Assembly (NCBI GenBank): GCA_019634615.1
Contig: JAHCAZ010000012.1
Location: 1 to 64,000, forward strand
DNA length: 64,000 nt
Source: Opitutaceae bacterium
GTDB taxonomy: Bacteria > Verrucomicrobiota > Verrucomicrobiia > Opitutales > Opitutaceae
Direction of reading: 5' to 3'
The notes under the pieces were generated by a model. It saw nothing but the letters and a program-made list of their open reading frames with translations. It was not told the origin of the DNA and searched no databases. Below are positions 1 to 6,967 of the stretch, in pieces (positions within the stretch are counted from its first letter, which is position 1; each line of letters begins with the position of its first letter). The position numbers and the translations under genes are program-made.

Positions 1-2
1 GA

Positions 3-38
3 ACAGCACATTGATTAGGCCCTGATAATCAATGCTGT
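3..38. repeat. Hairpin at the window edge
   Basis: The arms CATTGATTA (9-17) and TAATCAATG (26-34) are perfectly complementary around an 8-nt loop. After a 2-nt bulge they extend by ACAG/CTGT. The element lies upstream of the integron-type integrase. It could be a terminator of a gene to the left or part of a recombination site, but no consensus GTTRRRY core was found beside it. Confidence 0.5.
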
Positions 39-101
39 GGGTGGGTAAGTGAGCGCGTTTTACGCCGAAAAGTGTAGATGCCGGCCATTGTGCAACAACC
101 G

Positions 102-132
102 GCTAAAGCCATACTGCGAGTATGGGTTTAGC
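102..132. repeat. Inverted repeat covering the integrase start codon
   Basis: Two 14-nt arms (102-115 and 119-132) pair with a single mismatch around the 3-nt loop GCG. The ATG proposed for the integrase (122-124) lies inside the right arm, so the folded mRNA would hide the start. It may regulate translation or be part of an attI/attC-like site. Alternatively, translation begins downstream, for example at a GTG near 167. Confidence 0.6.
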
Positions 133-1492
133 AGGCAAGGCTCCTTTAAAGGACAGCGATGAAATTGTGTCGTTGGCGGATTGGCGGGAACGCTTGTGGG
201 CGGACCCGGTTCTGTCCGCCGAACAAAAGCGTTATTATCTCGGAGCCATTCTTTCGCTTTTGCGGATCTGCAAGCGGGTGAGGCGGCCATTGTCCGCCGG
301 ACTGATTCGTTGGCAACTGGGCCGGCCGGAGCGGCCTGATGGGGTCTCGTCTCCTGAGCGGCCGGCCTATGTCTGGTTGTTTCAAACCGCCCGCAAGGCC
401 GGTGCCATCCGCGCCTCGGATCGGTCGTTTACACCACCCGCCGTGGAGCCGGGGGAACCTGCGGGCGATCGCCGTCGATATATTCCAACTGGGCGCACCG
501 TCTTGCCCCCGCTGGCGGCCGCCGATCAAGGCGGCGCCGACTGGGAACGCGCGCTCATCGCCGCCATTCGCGGCCGGGGCTTCCTTTGGCGCACAGAGCA
601 GACCTACCGAGCCTGGGCTGCCCGTTTCGCGCAGCACCTCGCCCCGCGGTCGCCATACGCGGCCACGGGTGAGGATGTCGCGGCATTTCTCAGCGTCCTG
701 GCGGTGGAGCGGCGGATCGCGCCGCCCACCCAAAAGCAGGCCCTCAATGCCCTGGTCTTTCTCATGCAGGAGGCCTTGCGGGTGAACCTGGGGGAAATGG
801 ACTTCAAGCGGGCCGCCGCCCGCCGTCGCATGCCCACGGTGCTGAGCCGCGACGAAGTCAGGAGCCTGCTCGACCATCTGCCACCGGGATGCCGTTTGAT
901 GGCCGAGGTCATGTACGGCAGCGGCCTGCGCCTGATGGAGATGCTGCGCCTGCGGGTCCATCACCTCGATTTGGCGCGGGGCCACCTGAAAGTCCATGGC
1001 GGCAAGGGCGACAAGGATCGGATTACGGTCCTACCTGAGGCACTGAAACCGCGGCTCGAAGCGCACCTGCAGCGCCTGCGTGAACTGTTCGCGGAGGACC
1101 GCAAAGGCGAGGTTCCGGGCGTCTGGCTGCCTGAGGGCCTGGCCCGGAAATACCCCGGGTCAGGCGCAACGTGGCCATGGCAATGGCTCTGGCCATCGCG
1201 GGAACTGATGCGTGATCCCACCAGCGGCGTCCGCCGTCGCCATCACCTGCTGGAGGGAACGTTTCAAAACGCCATCCGCCGCGCGGCGCTGGAGGCCGGC
1301 ATCGACAAGCGCGTCACGCCGCACACCCTGCGCCACTCCTTCGCCACCCATCTGCTCGAGGGCGGGACCGACATCCGGACCGTGCAGGATCTCCTCGGCC
1401 ACCAGAGCGTGGAGACGACGCAGATCTACACCCACGTCATGCAGAAACCCGGGCTGGGCGTGCGGTCGCCGTTGGATGCGCTGGCGGGGTGA
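122..1492 (+). CDS. Integron-type tyrosine recombinase (IntI-like)
   Basis: This is a 456-residue tyrosine recombinase. Visible catalytic residues are Arg270 (GSGLRLMEML), His401 and Arg404 (TPHTLRHSF), His427 (LLGHQS) and the nucleophile Tyr436 (QIYTHVM). Residues about 335-378 (from WLPEGLARKYP through DPTSGVRRRHH) match the extra segment that separates integron integrases from XerC/D. An N-terminal extension of about 140 residues precedes the SAM-like DNA-binding domain, whereas classical IntI proteins are about 320-340 residues. Integron integrases recombine attI with attC cassette sites. No clear cassette array is visible to the right. Any array would lie left of position 1, which is the usual side. 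The start lies in a hairpin, so the true start is uncertain. The integrase call is firm; a working integron is not shown. Confidence 0.9.
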   Translation: MGLAGKAPLKDSDEIVSLADWRERLWADPVLSAEQKRYYLGAILSLLRICKRVRRPLSAGLIRWQLGRPERPDGVSSPERPAYVWLFQTARKAGAIRASDRSFTPPAVEPGEPAGDRRRYIPTGRTVLPPLAAADQGGADWERALIAAIRGRGFLWRTEQTYRAWAARFAQHLAPRSPYAATGEDVAAFLSVLAVERRIAPPTQKQALNALVFLMQEALRVNLGEMDFKRAAARRRMPTVLSRDEVRSLLDHLPPGCRLMAEVMYGSGLRLMEMLRLRVHHLDLARGHLKVHGGKGDKDRITVLPEALKPRLEAHLQRLRELFAEDRKGEVPGVWLPEGLARKYPGSGATWPWQWLWPSRELMRDPTSGVRRRHHLLEGTFQNAIRRAALEAGIDKRVTPHTLRHSFATHLLEGGTDIRTVQDLLGHQSVETTQIYTHVMQKPGLGVRSPLDALAG

Positions 1493-1654
1493 GGCCGACT
1501 CTTTCTCATTCCTCTTTCTCTTAATCTTTCTCTGGTTCGGAATTGCGTAGGTCAGGCCGTTGGCGGGCGCGCGCGAGCGCGCCGGCCTACGGCGGGGGGG
1601 CGAGACGGAGATTCCTGACGAAAGATAAAGATAAAGAGAAAGAATCCGGCCTCA
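1490..1654. repeat. Nested inverted repeat between convergent genes
   Basis: The outer arms begin TGAGGCCG (1490) and end CGGCCTCA (1654), and continue inward as CT-rich and GA-rich tracts. Both convergent genes use a TGA inside these arms. An inner GC-rich hairpin (about 1546-1591, GTAGG...CGGCCTAC) sits in the middle. It is probably a bidirectional transcription terminator. Confidence 0.65.
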
Positions 1655-3277
1655 CGGCTCCAGCCACACGTGCTTGTACGGGTGCCGGTCGAGCGGGGTG
1701 TCGTGCCAGCCGCGGACGGACCCATGCACGAGGCGCACGGTCGTGTAGTGGAAGACCGGGATGATCGGCGCGTCCTGCAGCAAGAGCGCCTCGGCGCGGC
1801 GCAGGAGGGCGTGGCGCGCAGCCGGCTCGGGGGTGCGCTCGGCCTCAAAGAGGAGGGCGTCGTAATCGGCGCTCGCCCAGCCCGTGTGGTTGTTGCCCGA
1901 ACGCGACCCGAAGATCTCGAGGAAAGCCGCGGGGTCGAGATAGTCGGCCGCCCAGTCGGACCGCAGGATCTGGTAGTCCAGCGTCCGCCGCATCGCGAGC
2001 AGGGTCTTCTGCTCCATGTTGACGAGGTTGACGTGCACGCCGAGCTCGCGGCGCCACATCTCCTGCACGGCCTCGCCGATGACGCGGTGGTTGCCCGAGC
2101 TGTTGATGAGCAGGTCGAAGGTCGGCAGGCCGCGGCCCTCGGCATAACCGGCCGCCGCGAGGAGCGCCCGCGCCGCCGCCGCGTCGCCCGCCAGGCCGGC
2201 GGGCGGCTGGTAGCCGGCCGTGCCAGGCGGGGTGAAGGTCGTCGCCGGCTGCTGGCCGCCGCGCGTGATCTTTTCGACGATGGCCGTGCGATCGAGGGCG
2301 AGCGACAGCGCCTGGCGCACGCGGCGGTCGTTGAGGACCGGGCGCGTGACGTTGAGCCGATAGAAATAGGTGTCGAGGAACGGGCTGATGCGCAGCACGC
2401 CGGGCGACTCCTTCCGGTAGGCGTCGACCTTGCTCACCGGCAGCGCCTCCGTGATGTGCAATTGCCCCGCGCGGAAGGCCCGCTCCTCCGCCTCCACGCT
2501 GTCGGCCGGATGGAAGTGGATCGCCGTCAGGCGCACCTGCGCGGCATCCCAGTACGTGGGGGCTTTCTCGACGACGATGACGTTGCCCGGCGACCACTCC
2601 CTGAGGACGAACGGGCCGTTGCCCACGAAGCTCTCCGGCCGCGTCCACCGGCCGCCGCGCTGGTCGATCGGCCCGATGCGCTCGATGGCGGTGACAGGCA
2701 CGGGGAACCACACCGGGTGCGTGAGCAGGCTGAGAAAGTGCGGCACCGGGTGTTCGAGGGTGATGACGAGGGTGCGCGCGTCGCCGGCGGCGAAGCCGAC
2801 CTGGGCGAAATCCTTCACGTCGCCGCGGTGGTACGCCTCGGCCCGCTGCACGACATGCAGCATGCTCGCGTAATCGGCGCCGAGCGACGGCGTGAGCACG
2901 CGGCGGTAGGAGGCGACGAAGTCCTGGGCGGTGACGGGCGAGCCGTCGGACCAGCGGGCGTCGGGCCGCAGGTGGAAGGTGTAGGTCAGGCCGTCGGGCG
3001 AAACATCCCAGCGGGCGGCCACGCCGGGGACCGGGTGCAGGTCCTGCGGGTCCTCGGCGACGAGGCCCTCGAAGAGCGCGGTGACGACGTTGATTTCGGG
3101 CAGGCCGGAAATGAGGTGCGGGTCGAGTTCCGCGACGTCGGCCCCGAGCCCGCGGTGCAGCACCTGGGTGCGGCTGCCGGCGTCGACCGGCGATTCACGG
3201 GACCAGCAGCCGGCGAGGAGGACGGCGATGATGACGGAGGACAGAAGACGGAGGGCGGAGGACGGAAGGCGGAACAT
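1652..3277 (-). CDS. Peptide/solute-binding lipoprotein (SBP family 5, OppA-like)
   Basis: The predicted protein has 541 residues. The start was placed at the methionine that opens a lipoprotein signal peptide (MFRLPSSALRLL..., lipobox LAGC with Cys24). An upstream in-frame methionine would only add 35 non-signal residues. Mature features are typical of extracytoplasmic solute-binding family 5: ELDPHLISGLPE, LFEGLVAEDP, RPDARWSDGSPVTAQDFV and FVGNGPFVLREW. Members bind oligopeptides or related solutes outside the inner membrane and feed an ABC importer. No permease or ATPase genes adjoin it, so it either works with a distant transporter or does something else. Its 3' end lies in a convergent terminator-like repeat. 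Confidence 0.9.
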   Translation of the reverse strand: MFRLPSSALRLLSSVIIAVLLAGCWSRESPVDAGSRTQVLHRGLGADVAELDPHLISGLPEINVVTALFEGLVAEDPQDLHPVPGVAARWDVSPDGLTYTFHLRPDARWSDGSPVTAQDFVASYRRVLTPSLGADYASMLHVVQRAEAYHRGDVKDFAQVGFAAGDARTLVITLEHPVPHFLSLLTHPVWFPVPVTAIERIGPIDQRGGRWTRPESFVGNGPFVLREWSPGNVIVVEKAPTYWDAAQVRLTAIHFHPADSVEAEERAFRAGQLHITEALPVSKVDAYRKESPGVLRISPFLDTYFYRLNVTRPVLNDRRVRQALSLALDRTAIVEKITRGGQQPATTFTPPGTAGYQPPAGLAGDAAAARALLAAAGYAEGRGLPTFDLLINSSGNHRVIGEAVQEMWRRELGVHVNLVNMEQKTLLAMRRTLDYQILRSDWAADYLDPAAFLEIFGSRSGNNHTGWASADYDALLFEAERTPEPAARHALLRRAEALLLQDAPIIPVFHYTTVRLVHGSVRGWHDTPLDRHPYKHVWLEP

Positions 3278-3494
3278 GGACGCGGTGGCGTGGTTGTGAG
3301 CGAAGCGGCTGCGCGAGGCCACATGATTGTCGCAGCCATGTTCGGCCAAACCGAGTAACCACTCATGCACACTCATGGACATGGGAATTTCCGGAATGCC
3401 GGATTCCGTGCATTTCCAAACAATGAGTGGGAGTTAGTGGTCGCCAACGGTTCGGCCATTTGCGCGCACCGTTTAATGCCGCGCTATGAACGGC
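3278..3494. other. Non-coding gap upstream of the lipoprotein gene
   Basis: This 217-bp gap lies between ispF and the start of the binding-protein gene and should hold the latter's promoter. The stretch near 3361-3440 has small imperfect palindromes (ACTCAT...ATGAGT). I saw no convincing gene or regulator site. Confidence 0.4.
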
Positions 3495-3977
3495 TCATGC
3501 CTTCGCGATCAACGCCACGGCGTGGGCGGCGATCGCGAGGGCGCGGCCGAGGTCGCCGACGCCCTCGTTGGTGGTGGCCTTGAGGCCGATGGCGTCGGAG
3601 GAGAGGCCGGTGCTCTGGGCGAGGGCGGCCTTCATCTCGGCGATGCGGCCGTAGAGCTTCGGTTTCTCGGCGATGACGGTGGCGTCGAGATTGACGATCG
3701 TGTACCCGCGGTCGCGGAGTTCGCCGACGACGCGGCGCAACAGGACCTGCGAGTCGATGCCGTGGTAGGCGGGATCGTTGTTGGGAAAGAAGTGACCGAT
3801 GTCCGGCAGGCCGGCGGCGCCGAGCAGCGCATCGCAGATGGCGTGGGTGAGCGCATCGGCGTCGGAGTGTCCGTCGAGGCCGTAATCGGTGTCGAAGCGG
3901 ACCCCGCCGAGGACCATCGGTCGCCCCGAGACGATCCGGTGAATGTCATAGCCGTGGCCGATGCGGAGGGAGGGCAT
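3495..3977 (-). CDS. ispF: 2-C-methyl-D-erythritol 2,4-cyclodiphosphate synthase
   Basis: The protein has 160 residues, normal for IspF. It converts CDP-methylerythritol 2-phosphate to the cyclic diphosphate with loss of CMP, the fifth step of the MEP isoprenoid pathway in the cytoplasm. The metal ligands expected for the family are present: Asp11 and His13 in GHGYDIHR, and His45 in DADALTHAICDALLGA. LPDIGHFFPNND and TTNEGVGDLGR are also family motifs. ispD lies 220 bp upstream on the same strand, separated by a large inverted repeat. ispE is nearby on the other strand. Confidence 0.97.
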   Translation of the reverse strand: MPSLRIGHGYDIHRIVSGRPMVLGGVRFDTDYGLDGHSDADALTHAICDALLGAAGLPDIGHFFPNNDPAYHGIDSQVLLRRVVGELRDRGYTIVNLDATVIAEKPKLYGRIAEMKAALAQSTGLSSDAIGLKATTNEGVGDLGRALAIAAHAVALIAKA

Positions 3978-3991
3978 AAGGTGTTAGCGGT

Positions 3992-4214
3992 GTAAGGGGT
4001 AAGCTGTAAGGTTTAAGGAGGGAACCGCGAAGGGCGCTAAGGGGCGCGAAGGGAGGCTGGTGGGCGGTGATCGTGAGGTTGGGGCGGGGGACTAGCGAGG
4101 AGGAGTATTATCAAGCAAGCCTCACGCCATTGGGGCTTTCTTCGCGTCTCTTCGCGCCCTTCGCGGTTAATCCTCCCTGCTTACTCCCCTTACGCTCTTA
4201 TCCCTTACCCCTTA
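3992..4214. repeat. Large nested inverted repeat (CGCGAAG family) between ispD and ispF
   Basis: The left arm (about 3992-4054) and right arm (about 4140-4214) pair imperfectly over more than 50 bp. The inner part carries the repeated module ACCGCGAAGGGCGC. The outer part is built from TAAGGGGTAAG-like units. The right arm runs past the ispD stop codon (4198-4200), so the last codons of ispD are repeat-derived. Related elements lie at 30441-30513 and 49371-49544, with a half element at 5770-5799. Confidence 0.7.
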
Positions 4215-4875
4215 ACAGATACTCGAGCCAATCGAGGTCGGCCGGGGTGGTCAGCTTGGGGTTCGGGTGCGGGTTCTCGAGGAGGGCGATGGGGTGGCCG
4301 AGGCGTTCGACGGCGGCGGCGTCGTCGGTGAGGGTGAGGCGGCGGCGGGCGGCTGCCGCGTAGGCGCGGACGATGAGGTCACGGGCGAAGACCTGGGGTG
4401 TCTCCATGGCCCAGAGCCGCGACCGGTCGAGCGTGCGCAGGCGGCCCTCGCCGCGGTGTTCCTTGACGGTGTCGGTCACGCGGTGGGCGAGGACGACGGC
4501 GGCCTCGCGGCGGACGATCTTGTGCAGGGCGACGAGCTGCTCGGGGCGGACGAGCGGGCGGGCGCAGTCGTGGATGAAGACGTGGGCGATGTCGGCGGGC
4601 AGGTTGTCGAGCGCGGCCATGACCGAGTCCTGGCGCTCGCGTCCGCCCTGGACGAGGAGTGACGGGGTGGGGGCGTAGGCGGAGAGCTCCATCATCTGCC
4701 GCTGGTCGCGATAGACGACGACGTAGAAATCGGCGATGCCGCTGGCGATGAAGGCGGCGGCGGAGTGGGCAAACACGGGGCGGCCGGCGAGGGGGGCGAG
4801 GACCTTGTCCTCGACGGCGCCCTGCATGCGCCGGCCGCTGCCGGCGGCGAGGAGAATGGCGGCGGTGCGAGACAT
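4198..4875 (-). CDS. ispD: 2-C-methyl-D-erythritol 4-phosphate cytidylyltransferase
   Basis: The protein has 225 residues. It couples MEP with CTP to make CDP-methylerythritol, the third step of the MEP pathway. The nucleotide-binding loop AAILLAAGSGRRM is at the N-terminus, followed by KVLAPLAGRPV, a central HDCARPLV and the C-terminal ETPQVF and DDAAAVERLG motifs, all in family order. The final residues (LLRGKG) are encoded by the arm of an intergenic inverted repeat, so the C-terminus may be slightly shifted compared with relatives. Confidence 0.96.
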   Translation of the reverse strand: MSRTAAILLAAGSGRRMQGAVEDKVLAPLAGRPVFAHSAAAFIASGIADFYVVVYRDQRQMMELSAYAPTPSLLVQGGRERQDSVMAALDNLPADIAHVFIHDCARPLVRPEQLVALHKIVRREAAVVLAHRVTDTVKEHRGEGRLRTLDRSRLWAMETPQVFARDLIVRAYAAAARRRLTLTDDAAAVERLGHPIALLENPHPNPKLTTPADLDWLEYLLRGKG

Positions 4876-4885
4876 TTGGGATGGC

Positions 4886-5029
4886 GGATTGGGGATACCG
4901 GATACCGGAAAGCGGAGACGTAATACCGGATAGCGGATACCGGAAACCGGAAAGTTTTTGGTTCGGGGGTGGTGGTCGTGGTTCGGGAATCTATCCGGTA
5001 TCCGGTATCCTCAATCCGGTATTATCTCA
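4886..5029. repeat. Inverted repeat built of ATACCGGATA units
   Basis: The left arm starts at 4886 (GGATTGGGGATACCGGATA) and holds several copies of the unit TACCGGATA/AGCGGATACCGG. The right arm (about 4989-5029) holds the complementary ATCCGGTATCC units. The right arm carries the TAA stop codon of pyrF (5022-5024). It is probably a terminator for pyrF and a spacer upstream of ispD. Confidence 0.65.
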
Positions 5030-5711
5030 GTTCCGCGATGATCGCCCGGGCGGCGGCGACGGGGTCGGGGGCCTTGAAGATGGGGCGGCCGACGACGATG
5101 TGGCTGGCGCCGGCGCGGGCGGCCTCGCCGGGGGTCATGACGCGGGTCTGGTCGTCGGCCTTGGCGTCGCGGGGGCGGATGCCCGGGGTTACGAGGGCGA
5201 CGTCGGCGGGGAGGACGGCGCGGAGCGGGGCGAGCTCGAGCGGGGAGCAGACGAGGCCGCGCAGGCCGGAATCGACCGCGAGGCGGCCGAGGCGCACGAC
5301 CTGGTCGGCCGGCGCGCCGGGCACGCCGATCTCGTTGAGGCCGGCGGCGCTCATCGAGGTGAGCACGGTGACGCCGAGGAGCAGGACCTGCGGGGCGTGC
5401 TGCTGCTGGGCCTTGACGGCCCACTGCATCATCTCGCGGCCGCCGCCGGTGTGCAGCGTGAGCATGCGGATGGGGAGACGGGAGACGGACTCGACGGCCT
5501 TGGCGACGGTGTTGGGGATGTCGTGGAGCTTGAGGTCGAGGAAGACGTTGAACCCGAGATCGGCGATCTCGCGCACGCAGTCGGGGCCGCAGGCGGTGTA
5601 CATCTCGAGGCCGACCTTGACCCACGTGACGGTGCCCTGCAGCTGGCGGAGGGCGGGCGTGACTTCACGGGGCGACTGGGCGTCGAGCACAAGGATGAGT
5701 TCGCAGGGCAT
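5022..5711 (-). CDS. pyrF: Orotidine-5'-phosphate decarboxylase
   Basis: The protein has 229 residues. It decarboxylates OMP to UMP, the last step of de novo pyrimidine synthesis. The catalytic Asp-x-Lys-x-x-Asp motif is intact in DLKLHDIPNT (Asp59, Lys61, Asp64). The phosphate-binding VTPGIRP and VVGRPI segments follow. The start is the ATG of MPCELILVLDAQ. The open frame continues far upstream, but that extension lies in repeats and antisense to ispE. The gene is divergent from ispE. Confidence 0.95.
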   Translation of the reverse strand: MPCELILVLDAQSPREVTPALRQLQGTVTWVKVGLEMYTACGPDCVREIADLGFNVFLDLKLHDIPNTVAKAVESVSRLPIRMLTLHTGGGREMMQWAVKAQQQHAPQVLLLGVTVLTSMSAAGLNEIGVPGAPADQVVRLGRLAVDSGLRGLVCSPLELAPLRAVLPADVALVTPGIRPRDAKADDQTRVMTPGEAARAGASHIVVGRPIFKAPDPVAAARAIIAELR

Positions 5712-5987
5712 GTCGGGGGGTTGAGTAATGGAGACATTCGCGGGGAAATCCAAAGGCAAAATACGGGGGGAACCGCGAAGGGCGCGAAGGGACGCGAAGT
5801 GGAATGAAATTTGGGTAGCGGCCGGCCTCCCTCCTTCGCCGGGCCTACGGAGGGCAGGCCGGTTCGGCGTGCGCATATCAAACACGGCCGTCCGGAGGCC
5901 GGCCGCTACCCACAGGCAATGTCTCCGCGAGAGAAACCCCTCTGCTCCCGGAAAACAGACTGGCGGCGCGGCGCCGCGCTCGTTGTG
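5712..5987. other. Repeat-filled divergent spacer between pyrF and ispE
   Basis: This 276-bp region should hold two divergent promoters. It contains a half CGCGAAG element (5770-5799) and a long hairpin of the GGGTAGC family (5813-5911). An outer 9-bp inverted pair, GGAGACATT (5730-5738) and AATGTCTCC (5918-5926), encloses both. Confidence 0.6.
5813..5911. repeat. Hairpin of the GGGTAGC/GGCCGGCCTCC family
   Basis: The arms 5813-5830 (GGGTAGCGGCCGGCCTCC) and 5894-5911 are perfect 18-bp complements. The interior contains GGCGTGCGC and CCGTCCGG, which recur in the related hairpin at 12217-12300. The conserved interior suggests a mobile or structured element, not a simple terminator. Confidence 0.7.
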
Positions 5988-6896
5988 ATGCGGCCGTTCC
6001 CCGTCGTGAGCACCGTCACTGTATTTTCCCCGGCAAAGCTCAACCTGTACCTCGCGGTCACGGGGCGGCGGGCGGATGGGTTTCATGACCTCGTGTCGGT
6101 CGCGGCGCCGCTGGCCTGGGGCGACGAGCTCACGGCGCGCCCGCTCGGCCCGGGCCTTGGCAGCCGCGGCGTGCTGGTGTGCGACGACCCGGCGGTGCCG
6201 GTGGATGAGTCCAACCTCGTGCTGCGCGCGGCGGAGCTCTTCGCGACGGTGACGGCGTGGACGGAGCGCGTGCATTTCACGCTGCGAAAGCGCATCCCGA
6301 TGGGCGCGGGCCTGGGGGGCGGCAGCAGCAACGCGGTCGCGGCCCTGCGGGCGCTGAACCGCCTGGCCGGCGAGCCGCTCGACGCGCCGTCGCTGGCGAT
6401 TTTGGCCTCGCGGCTGGGCTCGGACTGCGCGCTGTTCCTCGCGGATGAGCCGGTGGTCATGCGCGGGCGGGGCGAGCGCGTCGAGGTGCTTGGCGCGGCG
6501 GCGCGGGCCCGGCTGACGGGCCGGCGCGTCCTCGTGTTCAAGCCCGCCTTCGGCGTCGCGACGGCCTGGGCGTACCGGCAGATCGCGGCGCAGCCGGCCG
6601 CCTACATCCCGGCGGCCGCCGCGGAGGCGCACCTCGCGGCCTGGAGGGCGGATGCACAGGCGCCGGCCGAGGCGCTGCTCGCCAATAATCTCGAGACGGT
6701 GGCGTTCGCCAAGCATCTCGCCCTGCCGACCCTGCTCGGCGAGCTTCGGGCGCACGGGGCCACGCCGCGCATGAGCGGCAGCGGCAGCGCCTGCTACGCG
6801 CTCCTGCCCGCCGACGCCGACGCGGCGCCGCTCGCCGCCGCCGTGCGCGCGGCCTGGGGCGCGTCGTGCTTCGTCCAGGAAACGACGTTGGCGTAA
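5988..6896 (+). CDS. ispE: 4-diphosphocytidyl-2-C-methyl-D-erythritol kinase
   Basis: The predicted protein is 302 residues from the ATG at 5988. It phosphorylates CDP-methylerythritol at the 2-hydroxyl, the fourth MEP-pathway step. It is a GHMP kinase: FSPAKLNLYLAVTGRRADGFHD at the N-terminus, the glycine-rich ATP loop PMGAGLGGGSSNA, and the C-terminal MSGSGSACYAL. An in-frame ATG at 5919 and a GTG at 6006 are alternative starts. The frame further upstream runs through a hairpin and is not coding. With ispD and ispF it gives three of the seven pathway genes within 3.5 kb. Confidence 0.95.
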   Translation: MRPFPVVSTVTVFSPAKLNLYLAVTGRRADGFHDLVSVAAPLAWGDELTARPLGPGLGSRGVLVCDDPAVPVDESNLVLRAAELFATVTAWTERVHFTLRKRIPMGAGLGGGSSNAVAALRALNRLAGEPLDAPSLAILASRLGSDCALFLADEPVVMRGRGERVEVLGAAARARLTGRRVLVFKPAFGVATAWAYRQIAAQPAAYIPAAAAEAHLAAWRADAQAPAEALLANNLETVAFAKHLALPTLLGELRAHGATPRMSGSGSACYALLPADADAAPLAAAVRAAWGASCFVQETTLA

Positions 6897-6967
6897 ATCC
6901 GCATTGACCCGCGGCTTGCCGGGCGCGTTATCGTCAAGCGCCGGCCGTCACCCAACGGGCGGCCCTG

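Noticed and set aside
1..132. attC or attI recombination site
   Set aside because: Two hairpins are present, but neither end matches the RYYYAAC/GTTRRRY core convincingly, so I report only inverted repeats.
5712..6755. N-terminal extension of pyrF
   Set aside because: The open frame continues upstream, but that part is antisense to ispE and passes through repeat hairpins; the family begins at MPCELILVLD.
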